Assembly (NCBI GenBank): GCA_017612555.1 | Contig: JAGAFR010000042.1 | Coordinates: 1 to 38,521 of the forward strand | Origin: Lachnospiraceae bacterium | GTDB lineage: Bacteria; Bacillota; Clostridia; Lachnospirales; Lachnospiraceae | Reading direction: 5' to 3' | DNA length: 38,521 nucleotides | Part shown: in pieces, positions 1-7,776 of the stretch | How the letters are laid out: every line of letters starts with the position of its first letter | How positions within the stretch are numbered: the first letter of the stretch is position 1 | Notes under the pieces: model-generated | Databases searched by the model: none | What the model saw: the letters and a program-made list of their open reading frames with translations, nothing else | What the model was told of the DNA's origin: nothing | Made by a program: the position numbers and the translations under genes

Positions 1-190
1 ACATCTTATATGTATTATAACATACTTCGCCGAAATGCGCCATACTTAATATACAAAATGTTGACAAAAAATAACCGCTTCCCACAAGGGGTTGCGGATA
101 AAACGTGATATATTAAACTTCAGAACTCAGGACGGACAGAAGACGGAAAAGAAGAAACGTGGATTCATGAAATAAGCACTGATACAGCAA

Positions 191-212
191 AGAGCCGCAG
201 ATCTGCGGCTCT
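191..212. terminator. 22-nt perfect palindrome, possible terminator of an upstream gene
   Basis: The stretch reads the same on both strands (AGAGCCGCAG centre, then its complement) and would fold into a 9-10 bp GC-rich hairpin. Only a weak T-rich stretch (TTGAATTAT) follows on the + strand, so terminator function is uncertain. It sits immediately before the -35 box of the next gene. The first 190 bases hold no coding region I can support. Confidence 0.4.
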
Positions 213-240
213 TGAATTATGCCTGTAAATAACTTATAAT
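212..240 (+). promoter_or_regulatory. Sigma-A type promoter of the DUF3048 lipoprotein gene
   Basis: A TTGAAT -35 box (212-217), a 17-bp spacer and a perfect TATAAT -10 box (235-240) are visible. Transcription should begin near 246-248, only a few bases before the ATG at 251, so the mRNA would be leaderless or nearly so. The ATG at 239 lies inside the -10 box and so should not be in the transcript. Confidence 0.65.
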
Positions 241-250
241 GTCAAATGCT

Positions 251-1390
251 ATGAAGAAAAGGACAACAATAAAATCATTTTTGATAGGCTTGCTTGCGCT
301 GCTTGTGATCTTTTCGTTTGGAGCGTGCAAGGGTGATGAAGAGCCTCAGAAGCCCGAAGATACAGCCACCGTGACAACGGCGCCGAAACCGGAGGGGACG
401 ACCGCTGATTCTAATGAGACAGTAACGGCGGATGATCCGAACGCTCTTCCCGAAGGCCAGATGAGGAGTTTCCTGTCGGGACTGCCTGTAGATGAGAAGA
501 TAGGGAACAGAAGGCCCGTTGCCATAATGCTCAATAACCTCAAGCCCGCGCAGCCGATGAGCGGAGTATCGTATGCCGATGTCGTTTACGAATACGTCGT
601 TGAAGGTGCCATCACCAGACTGATGGGTGTATTTGAGAATTATGACGGTCTTGAAAAGATAGGCTCGGTCAGGAGCTGTCGTGAGTATTTTGTATATACT
701 GCGCTTGAATTTGATGCTATCTATATGCATTTCGGACAGGCATCATATGCGGTTGAGCTTCTTGATAAAGACTACGTGGATAACATAAACGGACTTGGTC
801 CCGCGGGTGATGTCAGCTTTTACCGTACGACCGACCGCCAGGCACCGCATAATGTATATACGAGCGAAAAAGGAATAGACGCCGGCATAGATATGCTCGG
901 ATACAGAAGAGATCACTATGACGGCTATAAAGGAAAATTCAAGTTCTGTGATCTCGGAACCGAAGTTACCAATGAAGGCGGATACAGTGCAAAGCATATA
1001 GAACCGAAGTACAAGATCAACAAACCGTGGTTCGATTACAATGAGAAGACGGGCAAGTACGACAGATTCCAGTACGACGGCCCCCAGATAGATGATCTTA
1101 CAGGCGAACAGCTATCATATGATAACGTGATACTCCAGTACAATTTCTGGGTACAGCTTGATGACAAGGATTATCTGGCGTTTGACTGCCACAAGGGCGG
1201 AGCCATTCAGTACTGCACAAAAGGCAAATGCATCCCCGGAACGTGGAAGAGGGATATCAACGAGGATAACTACGATATGTCCGCGATACGGTATTACGAC
1301 ATGGATGGCAACGAGATAGAGATCAATAACGGCAAGACGTTCGTGTGCGTCATTCAGAATGATAAGGTCGATGACGTAGTCGTTGAATAG
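251..1390 (+). CDS. DUF3048 (YerB-like) lipoprotein
   Basis: A secreted lipoprotein of about 379 residues. The N-terminus has a basic MKKR start, a hydrophobic segment and a lipobox-like FGAC cysteine near residue 25. An acidic, Thr/Pro-rich linker (about 30-75) follows. The DUF3048 fold begins around RRPVAIMLNN, with the typical ADVVYEYVVEG, ITRLMGVF and GSVRSCREYF segments, and a second DUF3048 domain fills the C-terminal half. YerB-family proteins are surface lipoproteins of Firmicutes with no established reaction. I chose ATG 251 over the in-frame ATG at 239 because 239 overlaps the promoter -10 box and 251 gives a classical signal peptide. There is no Shine-Dalgarno sequence before either. 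A terminator follows, so it is probably monocistronic. Confidence 0.88.
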   Translation: MKKRTTIKSFLIGLLALLVIFSFGACKGDEEPQKPEDTATVTTAPKPEGTTADSNETVTADDPNALPEGQMRSFLSGLPVDEKIGNRRPVAIMLNNLKPAQPMSGVSYADVVYEYVVEGAITRLMGVFENYDGLEKIGSVRSCREYFVYTALEFDAIYMHFGQASYAVELLDKDYVDNINGLGPAGDVSFYRTTDRQAPHNVYTSEKGIDAGIDMLGYRRDHYDGYKGKFKFCDLGTEVTNEGGYSAKHIEPKYKINKPWFDYNEKTGKYDRFQYDGPQIDDLTGEQLSYDNVILQYNFWVQLDDKDYLAFDCHKGGAIQYCTKGKCIPGTWKRDINEDNYDMSAIRYYDMDGNEIEINNGKTFVCVIQNDKVDDVVVE

Positions 1391-1400
1391 AGACAGGATA

Positions 1401-1430
1401 CAGGGCCTTTTGTTAAGGGCCCTGATTTTT
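1401..1430 (+). terminator. Rho-independent terminator after the DUF3048 gene
   Basis: CAGGGCC (1401-1407) pairs perfectly with GGCCCTG (1418-1424). The loop is TTTTGTTAAG and the stem is followed by A and a run of six T. It separates the lipoprotein gene from prmA. Confidence 0.85.
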
Positions 1431-1460
1431 TGAACACGGAAGAATTAAAGGAACCGGACA

Positions 1461-2432
1461 ATGCGATACAATAAATACACTATTGAAACAACTACGGTTG
1501 CAGAGGATATCATCATAAGCATGCTTGATGATCTCGGGGTAGAGGGGGCACAGATCGAAGACAATATACCTCTTTCCGAGTCGGAGCTTGCCGGAATGTT
1601 TGTGGATATCAATCCTATTGAAAAAACAGACGACGGCAGAGCATATGTGTCATTTTATCTCGATGCCGATGAAGATAACACGGAACTGATCCGAAGCGTA
1701 GAATCCGAGCTTGAAGACATGAAGAGTTATCTTGATATCGGGAGCTGCCGTATCACCGTGTCCACAACGAAGGATGAGGATTTTCTGAATAACTGGAAAC
1801 AGTATTTTCATCAGTTCTATATTGATGATATTTTGTTCATCCCGTCATGGGAGGAGGTTGAAGCGCCGGACCATAAAGGAATGACGATCCATATCGATCC
1901 GGGAACAGCGTTCGGTACCGGTATGCATGAGACAACACAGCTGTGCATACGGGCTCTTCGAAAGTATGTAAAACCGGGAGCAAGAGTGCTTGATGTCGGA
2001 ACCGGGAGCGGAGTGCTCGCGATAATGGCGCTTAAGTTCGGAGCCGGCAGCGTAACGGGTACCGACCTTGATGAATGTGCAAAGGCTGCGACTGCGGATA
2101 ATCTGGCAGCGAACGGACTGGGGGATGCTGATTTCCGGCTTGTCATGGGAAATCTCATAGATGATGAGAATGTCCAAAAAGAGGTCGGAGACGGTTATGA
2201 TATCGTTGTTGCGAACATACTCGCACAGGTTCTCATACCTCTTCTTCCCGAAGGGATAAAGTGCCTGAAGCCCGGCGGAATATATATAATGTCCGGGATA
2301 ATTGATGATAAGGAAAAAGATGTGGTTGATGCCTGCGAAGCAAACGGACTTAAGGTGCTCGAGGTGAATAAATTTGGTGAATGGATAAATGTCACAGCAT
2401 GTATAGATTTTTCATTGACAAAAACCAGATAA
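1461..2432 (+). CDS. prmA: Ribosomal protein L11 methyltransferase PrmA
   Basis: A cytoplasmic SAM-dependent enzyme that trimethylates lysines of ribosomal protein L11. The 323-residue length is normal for the family. The N-terminal third is the PrmA substrate-recognition domain. The central DPGTAFGTGMHETTQ segment and the SAM-binding motif I VLDVGTGSGVLAI are diagnostic, and NILAQVLIPL is the usual NxLxxxL motif IV. The stop overlaps the rsmE start region by 34 bases, so the two ribosome-modifying genes are co-transcribed and probably translationally coupled. Confidence 0.93.
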   Translation: MRYNKYTIETTTVAEDIIISMLDDLGVEGAQIEDNIPLSESELAGMFVDINPIEKTDDGRAYVSFYLDADEDNTELIRSVESELEDMKSYLDIGSCRITVSTTKDEDFLNNWKQYFHQFYIDDILFIPSWEEVEAPDHKGMTIHIDPGTAFGTGMHETTQLCIRALRKYVKPGARVLDVGTGSGVLAIMALKFGAGSVTGTDLDECAKAATADNLAANGLGDADFRLVMGNLIDDENVQKEVGDGYDIVVANILAQVLIPLLPEGIKCLKPGGIYIMSGIIDDKEKDVVDACEANGLKVLEVNKFGEWINVTACIDFSLTKTR

Positions 2433-3151
2433 ACACATCCGATAAAACGGCCGTCATCACCGGATCCGACAGGAATCACATCAAGAACGTCCTTCGCATG
2501 AAAGAAGGCGAAGAGGTCTCTTTGATGGTACCGGGGGATGATAACGAGTACCGGTGCAGTGTGAGCGGATATACGGATGATACTGTAGAGCTGAAGCTTT
2601 TGTTCATAAAGGAAAGCAATGTGGAGCTGCCGTGTGAGGTTGTGCTGTACCAGGCGCTTCCCAAGGCGGACAAGATGGAACTGATCATAACGAAGTCTGT
2701 TGAGCTCGGAGTGTCGCGTATAGTTCCGGTAGCATCGTCCAGGAGCATAGTAAAGCTTGAAGGAGACAGACAGGATAAAAAGATAGCAAGGTGGAACACG
2801 ATATCGGAGACTGCGGCCAAGCAGTCCAAAAGAGCTGTCATACCGAAGGTATCTTCTGTCATGACAGTGGAAGAAGCACTAAAAGACTGCAACGGATTTG
2901 ATCACAAGATGATCCCCTATGAGCTTGCGGATCACGATTCGATGAGCGAAACCCGAAAGTTCATCGAAAGCATCAGACCGGGTTCAAGAGTAGCGGTATT
3001 TATAGGACCGGAAGGCGGATTTGAAGATGAGGAAGTGTCACTTGCCGTTGATGCAGGATTTGTTCCGATAACCCTCGGCCATCGCATCCTCCGCACTGAG
3101 ACGGCACCGCTCGTTGTGTTATCCTGGATAATGTACAATATGGAAATATAG
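2399..3151 (+). CDS. rsmE: 16S rRNA (uracil-1498-N3) methyltransferase RsmE
   Basis: A SPOUT-class methyltransferase that modifies U1498 of 16S rRNA. Hallmarks are an N-terminal PUA-like domain starting MYRFFID, the KADKMELIITKSVELGVSRIVP segment in the middle, and the C-terminal knot motifs FIGPEGGFEDEE and LRTETAPLVVLS. I chose ATG 2399 because family members begin MxRFF. An in-frame ATG at 2381 would add six residues with no better ribosome binding site. It overlaps the end of prmA, which is a very common pairing in Firmicutes. Confidence 0.93.
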   Translation: MYRFFIDKNQINTSDKTAVITGSDRNHIKNVLRMKEGEEVSLMVPGDDNEYRCSVSGYTDDTVELKLLFIKESNVELPCEVVLYQALPKADKMELIITKSVELGVSRIVPVASSRSIVKLEGDRQDKKIARWNTISETAAKQSKRAVIPKVSSVMTVEEALKDCNGFDHKMIPYELADHDSMSETRKFIESIRPGSRVAVFIGPEGGFEDEEVSLAVDAGFVPITLGHRILRTETAPLVVLSWIMYNMEI

Positions 3152-3188
3152 ATATTATTATCCACTTTGTCTTGAGAAGAAGCAGGGA

Positions 3189-3321
3189 GTGGATTGAATA
3201 TGGTTTCTCACGAAACCTTTGGAGCGCATCGGCGCTTGACGAGGTTTTTTACGAGTCTAGCGTCCGCTATGCGTGGAAAAGAGCGAGAGCGCGTTTCGGG
3301 AGAAACTATATTCGAATCCAC
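3189..3321 (+). ncRNA. Structured intergenic element, copy A (candidate RNA)
   Basis: A 133-nt hairpin-rich element lies between rsmE and the cysteine desulfurase. The outer arms (3189-3216 and 3293-3321) pair over about 28 bp with one bulge and one mismatch. Inside are a GCGCAT/ATGCGT stem, a GGCGC/GCGTC stem, a conserved apical segment CTTGACGAGG...CGAGTCTAG, and a small GAGC-GAGA-GCGC hairpin with a GNRA loop. Copy B (33233-33366) has the same layout and core but different paired bases, with complementarity preserved. It ends 20 nt before the desulfurase ATG, so it may lie in that gene's leader. I do not recognise it as a named RNA family. Confidence 0.6.
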
Positions 3322-3340
3322 GACCGTCAGGGAAAACAAA

Positions 3341-4522
3341 ATGATTTATTTGGATAACAGCGCGACCACGCGCCCGTTCAAAGAAGTAACCGAATATATG
3401 TCAGAGGTCATGCGGGATACTTACGGCAATCCGTCAAGCATGCACAGGGCCGGTGTCGAAGCCGAGGCCGTGATCAAAAAGGCCAAGGGCATCATCGCCG
3501 GGCAGATGAAGGTCGATGAAAAAGAGATCTTCTTTACGTCAGGCGGAACGGAGTCCGACAACCTGTCTCTTATAGGGTGTGCCTTTGCGAACAGGCGGGC
3601 GGGAGAGCATATCATCACTTCGAAGATAGAGCATCCCGCAGTAACGGAGACGATGAAGTATCTCGAAGAGCAGGGATTTTCCGTTACGTATCTTGATGTG
3701 GATAAGAGCGGAGGAGTAGCTCCCGAATCTCTTAAGGAAGCCATGAGAGATGATACGATACTTGTTTCGATCATGCATGTGAACAACGAGATCGGATCGA
3801 TGAATGATATCGAAGTGCTTGCGCAGACGGCCAAGAGTCGTAATCCCGGCGTGATTTTTCATACGGATGCCGTACAGTCGTTTGGAAAGGTCCGGATATA
3901 TCCGAAAAGGATGAAGATCGATCTTGTATCGGTCAGCGGCCACAAGGTACACGGTCCCAAGGGAGCCGGGTTTCAGTATATAAGCGACAAGGTTAAGATA
4001 AAGCCGATCATATTCGGCGGCGGACAGCAAAAAGGAATGAGATCCGGTACCGAAAACGTTCCGGGTATAGCAGGACTCGGACTAGCTACCGAAATGGTGT
4101 ATGATGATCTGGATCAAAAGACAGATCGGATGTACGATCTGAAGGAGTACTTTATCAGGGAGCTTACAAAGTTACCCGATACATATATCAACGGATTGGA
4201 CAGTGTATATGAGAGCGATCTGAAGGCGGCTGTACGAAAGAGCGCACCGCATATAGTGAGCGCATCTTTTGAGGGCGTTCGTGCGGAAGTACTGCTTCAT
4301 GCTCTTGAAGCCAAGGAGATATACGTATCTTCGGGAAGTGCCTGTTCATCAAATAAGCCCGCAAAGAGCCGGACGCTTATGTCGATAGGTCTTGATGACA
4401 GTCTTCTTGATTCGACGATAAGGTTTTCCATCTCGCAGGAGACAGCAAAAGAGGAACTGGACTATACTCTTACGGCCCTTGCGGAGGAACTCCCCAAGCT
4501 CAGAAAATACGTACGCCGTTGA
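3341..4522 (+). CDS. Cysteine desulfurase (NifS/IscS family, likely ThiI partner)
   Basis: A PLP enzyme that removes sulfur from cysteine and carries it as an enzyme persulfide. The 393-residue protein begins MIYLDNSATTRP, the usual family start. The PLP lysine is K202 in SVSGHKVHGPKG, and the catalytic cysteine is C335 in SSGSACSS. H97, in the IEHPAV segment, stacks on PLP in this family. ATG 3341 was chosen for this start and for AGGGA eight bases upstream. The open frame extends further back, but only through structured element A. The adjacent thiI suggests this is the NifZ-type desulfurase dedicated to 4-thiouridine synthesis, as known in Bacillus subtilis. That pairing is inference. Confidence 0.92.
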   Translation: MIYLDNSATTRPFKEVTEYMSEVMRDTYGNPSSMHRAGVEAEAVIKKAKGIIAGQMKVDEKEIFFTSGGTESDNLSLIGCAFANRRAGEHIITSKIEHPAVTETMKYLEEQGFSVTYLDVDKSGGVAPESLKEAMRDDTILVSIMHVNNEIGSMNDIEVLAQTAKSRNPGVIFHTDAVQSFGKVRIYPKRMKIDLVSVSGHKVHGPKGAGFQYISDKVKIKPIIFGGGQQKGMRSGTENVPGIAGLGLATEMVYDDLDQKTDRMYDLKEYFIRELTKLPDTYINGLDSVYESDLKAAVRKSAPHIVSASFEGVRAEVLLHALEAKEIYVSSGSACSSNKPAKSRTLMSIGLDDSLLDSTIRFSISQETAKEELDYTLTALAEELPKLRKYVRR

Positions 4523-4555
4523 TCGATACTTTCAAAACTTATCATGGAGAACAGG

Positions 4556-5737
4556 ATGAAATACCAGACTTTTTTAATAAAATATGCCGAGATCGCGGTA
4601 AAGGGCAAGAACCGTTACATTTTCGAGGATGCTCTGATACACCGCATGAGACAGGTGCTCCGTAATGTTGACGGAGAGTTTGCCGTATCAAAAACGCAGG
4701 GCAGGGTATACGTAGACTGCAAGTCAGACTATGACTATGATGAAGTGATAGCGGCCCTTCAGACGGTGTTCGGTATCAACGCGATATGTCCCGTAGTCAA
4801 GATCGAAAACGAAGGATTCGAGAAGCTGACGGAAGCTGTTCTAAGATATGTTGATGATGAATATCCCGATAAGAACAGGACTTTTAAAGTGTTCGCGCGT
4901 CGTGCCGACAAGTCGTTTCCGGTACGTTCAACACAGATGAACGAAGAGCTCGGGGCATCGATACTTGATGCATTCCCTGAGATGAAGGTGGATGTTCACA
5001 AGCCTGAGATCGAACTGTATGTTGAAGTACGTGAGAATATATACATTTATTCAAAACAGATACCCGGTCCCGGAGGAATGCCTTTGGGTACGGGTGGAAA
5101 AGCCATGCTCCTTTTGTCGGGAGGGATCGATTCGCCCGTGGCAGGTTACATGGTGTCAAAGCGCGGGGTCAAGATAGATGCGGTATATTTTCATGCACCT
5201 CCGTATACAAGCGAGAGGGCAAAACAGAAGGTCGTAGATCTTGCACGCAAGATCTCGAAGTATACGGGAACTATCTGTCTTCATGTGATCAATTTTACCG
5301 ATATACAGCTTGCGATATACGAAAAGTGCCCGCATGAACAGCTGACCATTATCATGCGAAGATATATGATGAGGATCGCTGAGAAGATAGCAGTTGATAA
5401 TGACTGCCTTGCTCTTGTTACGGGTGAGAGCATAGGGCAGGTTGCAAGTCAGACGATGCAGTCGCTTGCTGTTACAAATGAAGTATGCACACTTCCTGTC
5501 TTCAGACCGCTTATCGGTTTTGACAAGCAGGAGATCATAGATGTATCCGAAAAGATCGATACGTTTGAGACATCCATTCTTCCCTATGAGGACTGCTGTA
5601 CGATATTTGTGGCAAAGCATCCGGTTACGAAACCTGAACTGAAGGCTATCAAAAAATCGGAAGAAAAGCTTCGAGACTGCATAGACGACCTTCTCGCAAA
5701 AGCGTTTGAAACTGATGAGGTGATCAATGTCATATAG
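4556..5737 (+). CDS. thiI: tRNA 4-thiouridine synthase ThiI
   Basis: Adenylates U8 of tRNA and transfers sulfur to it. The protein is 393 residues from ATG 4556. It has an N-terminal ferredoxin-like domain (starting MKYQTFLIKYAEIAVKGKNR), a THUMP domain at about 55-165, and a PP-loop ATPase domain with SGGIDSPVAGYM at about 188-199. The C-terminal rhodanese domain of the enterobacterial enzyme is absent, as is usual in Firmicutes, so sulfur should come directly from the neighbouring desulfurase. ATG 4556 has GGAG six bases upstream; ATG 4544 is in frame and adds four residues. Its last bases overlap the next gene. Confidence 0.93.
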   Translation: MKYQTFLIKYAEIAVKGKNRYIFEDALIHRMRQVLRNVDGEFAVSKTQGRVYVDCKSDYDYDEVIAALQTVFGINAICPVVKIENEGFEKLTEAVLRYVDDEYPDKNRTFKVFARRADKSFPVRSTQMNEELGASILDAFPEMKVDVHKPEIELYVEVRENIYIYSKQIPGPGGMPLGTGGKAMLLLSGGIDSPVAGYMVSKRGVKIDAVYFHAPPYTSERAKQKVVDLARKISKYTGTICLHVINFTDIQLAIYEKCPHEQLTIIMRRYMMRIAEKIAVDNDCLALVTGESIGQVASQTMQSLAVTNEVCTLPVFRPLIGFDKQEIIDVSEKIDTFETSILPYEDCCTIFVAKHPVTKPELKAIKKSEEKLRDCIDDLLAKAFETDEVINVI

Positions 5738-7388
5738 GAACAGGATACCGGCAAAGGTACTATTTCTTATATGCGCTGCTATTGCTGCTGTATGCTTTGT
5801 CGGCATATACGGCTTTAATATTCTCGATCCGTCCAATACGGGATGGTTGTTTGACAATGATCATGACCTGCGCCAGCATTACATCGGCTGGTGTCATTTC
5901 AGGGCAACGCCCTGGCATTTTCCCATCGGACTTATAGATACTCTTTCGTATCCTCACAGCATGTCGGTGATCTACACGGATTCCATCCCGATGTTTGCTG
6001 TTGTCTTTAAGCTGTTTGATCCGTATCTTCCGCAGATCTTTCAGTATTTCGGGCTGTTCGGGCTTATATCGTTCATGCTGATGGGAGGCTTTTCTTCCGT
6101 ACTTCTTCGAAGGTTCATTGACAGTGATATATGCTGTATCGCCGGCTCTGTCTTTTATGTCATAAGCGCACCGGTCATACAGAGGATGTTTTATCATACT
6201 GCACTTGCAGCGCAGTTCATAGTGATCGCCGCAATGGTGCTGTGGGTATATAACGATGTGATCGAGTCGGATGCAAAGCGCGCGATATACTGGGGCATTT
6301 TGGCTTTCGTGTGTGTCGGGATACATTCGTATTTTCTGCCTATGGCAGGGATGTTCCTTCTGGCGGTTGTATTTACGCAGCTTGTAAAGCGCAGAGGTTA
6401 CTTTCGGTCGATCCTTCCCTTCATAACTTTTTGTGCTGCCGGACTGATTAATCTGTTTATCCTCGGGGCGTTCTACGGGGGAACATCCGCAGAGGGCTAC
6501 GGTCTGGGAACGTTTGGCAGTAATCTTAACACATTCATTAATCCGTGGGAGATTGGGGGGATCCTTCCTAGGCTTCCGCTTCAGAACGATTTTCAATATG
6601 AGGGTATGGCATATCTTGGCGCCGGAATACTCATGCTGTTCGTGATCGTTGCGATCGGAATGGTATTTCGCATGGTAAGGAAAGTGCCGGAAGAGTCGTT
6701 TCATTCCGACCGGGTATACGGAAGGATGACAATAGCTATTGTCCTGGTATCGTTTGTGATAGCGGTGGTGCCGAACATATCATACAATGATATAAAGATA
6801 CTGTGGCTGCCGCTGCCACATCTCATCAGCAGGCCGATGTCGGTCTTTCGCTCTAACGGGCGTCTTATATGGCCGGCAATGTACATACTCATGACGTCTG
6901 CCATAAGCTTTACGGCATACACTTTCAGACGATCGCGTGTTGCGATAGTGGTGATCTTTTCGGCTCTTGTGCTTCAGATAGCGGATATGTCGGGAGCGTT
7001 TGCGGGAAGATTTGCGCTTTATACAGCGCAACATCCCATTAGGACCGTATGGGACGAAGGCGAGAGTGCGGAATTTGTTGCGGGAAAGAAGGAGTTCATC
7101 TTCCTGTATTCGGATAACGATATCACCATGCAGACGGCATATTACGGGTATCTTCACGACATGCGCCAGAATAATTACTACTTTGCAAGGGATATCGAGG
7201 ACAGGATAAGTGATACGATCAGGTTATATTATGCCGAGCTTGACAAGGGTAACCTGAGGGACGGAGTTGTATATATACTGAGAATGAAGGATTATGAGAA
7301 GAACAGGAAATACTATGATGATCTTGATGCGGATATGCTGATATCATTTGATCATGTGATGCTTAAGGCAAAGGATCGGGGGCAATAA
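5727..7388 (+). CDS. Polytopic membrane protein, DUF6311-like (possible GT-C type glycosyltransferase)
   Basis: A 553-residue integral membrane protein with roughly ten hydrophobic segments between residues 10 and 430, and a soluble C-terminal domain of about 120 residues. After the first membrane segment comes a long loop with DND, FRATPWHFPIGLIDTLSYPHS and VIYTDSIPM. This layout recalls DUF6311 and GT-C lipid-linked sugar transferases, where acidic residues in the first extracytoplasmic loop matter. The start overlaps the end of thiI by 11 bases, with GAGG six bases upstream, so it is translated with thiI, though a functional link is not obvious. The substrate cannot be read from the sequence. 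Confidence 0.75.
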   Translation: MSYRNRIPAKVLFLICAAIAAVCFVGIYGFNILDPSNTGWLFDNDHDLRQHYIGWCHFRATPWHFPIGLIDTLSYPHSMSVIYTDSIPMFAVVFKLFDPYLPQIFQYFGLFGLISFMLMGGFSSVLLRRFIDSDICCIAGSVFYVISAPVIQRMFYHTALAAQFIVIAAMVLWVYNDVIESDAKRAIYWGILAFVCVGIHSYFLPMAGMFLLAVVFTQLVKRRGYFRSILPFITFCAAGLINLFILGAFYGGTSAEGYGLGTFGSNLNTFINPWEIGGILPRLPLQNDFQYEGMAYLGAGILMLFVIVAIGMVFRMVRKVPEESFHSDRVYGRMTIAIVLVSFVIAVVPNISYNDIKILWLPLPHLISRPMSVFRSNGRLIWPAMYILMTSAISFTAYTFRRSRVAIVVIFSALVLQIADMSGAFAGRFALYTAQHPIRTVWDEGESAEFVAGKKEFIFLYSDNDITMQTAYYGYLHDMRQNNYYFARDIEDRISDTIRLYYAELDKGNLRDGVVYILRMKDYEKNRKYYDDLDADMLISFDHVMLKAKDRGQ

Positions 7389-7414
7389 AAAAGGACCACG
7401 CCGAAGCGTGATCC
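7387..7414 (-). terminator. Rho-independent terminator of the HPr-like gene
   Basis: Read on the minus strand, GGATCACGC and GCGTGGTCC pair around a TTCG loop, with one G-T pair, and six T follow. It lies 16 bases past the minus-strand stop and directly abuts the end of the convergent plus-strand membrane protein gene. Confidence 0.85.
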
Positions 7415-7430
7415 TGTAAGTGACTGTATA

Positions 7431-7661
7431 TTAAACAGTATACTGGCTGAGAACCGACATAACATCATCGGCATTTCCGTCTGTATGGATGTTAAGGTCG
7501 ATGGGCTTTGAAAGATCCAAACTGAAGATACCCATGATCGACTTGGCATCGATAACGTATCTGCCTGATACGAGGTCGAAATCGTAGTCAAATTTTGTAA
7601 CGTCATTTACGAATGACTTAACTTTGTCAATTGAATTCAATGAAATCTGAATTGTCTTCAT
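7431..7661 (-). CDS. HPr-family protein lacking the phosphorylatable histidine
   Basis: A 76-residue protein related to the PTS phosphocarrier HPr. The region VIDAKSIMGIFSLDLS matches the HPr Ser46 segment KSIMGxxSL, and the C-terminal fold (IDLNIHTDGNADDVMSVL) fits. The N-terminal GLHARPA motif with catalytic His15 is missing: the sequence there runs NSIDKVKSFVNDV and is a little shorter. It therefore cannot act as a normal phosphocarrier. By analogy with Bacillus Crh, which also lacks His15 but keeps Ser46, a regulatory role is possible. The ribosome binding site is AAGGAGG, with its own promoter and terminator, so it is monocistronic. Confidence 0.82.
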   Translation of the reverse strand: MKTIQISLNSIDKVKSFVNDVTKFDYDFDLVSGRYVIDAKSIMGIFSLDLSKPIDLNIHTDGNADDVMSVLSQYTV

Positions 7662-7713
7662 GAAAATTCCTCCTTTTCACTTACCTTAAACTTCTCTCTC
7701 TGTTTACGGGATT

Positions 7714-7742
7714 AATATAATTCCGGCAGGAGTAAAAGTCAA
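7714..7742 (-). promoter_or_regulatory. Sigma-A type promoter of the HPr-like gene
   Basis: On the minus strand a TTGACT box (7742-7737) is followed by a 17-base spacer and TATATT (7719-7714). The leader before the ATG at 7661 is about 45 nt and carries AAGGAGG. Confidence 0.75.
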
Positions 7743-7776
7743 TTCTCAAAAAACACCAAAAATACGGAGTTTTCCT

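Noticed and set aside
1-190. A coding region or a defined promoter at the left edge (TTGACA at 61).
   Set aside because: No matching -10 box lies 16-18 bases after TTGACA and all frames are interrupted by stops.
3236-3260. The TTGACGAGG string in elements A and B resembles the glmS ribozyme core (GTTGACGAGG).
   Set aside because: Only nine to ten bases match; the pseudoknotted remainder of glmS and a glmS gene are absent, and the flanking stems differ. A cmscan run would settle it.
3172-3357. A short open frame across element A, and an extended desulfurase N-terminus through it.
   Set aside because: The sequence is explained by RNA-like pairing, and the desulfurase family starts at MIYLDNSATT.
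5760-6704. 314-codon minus-strand open frame inside the membrane protein gene.
   Set aside because: Composition is that of antisense hydrophobic coding sequence; no motif and no start signal.
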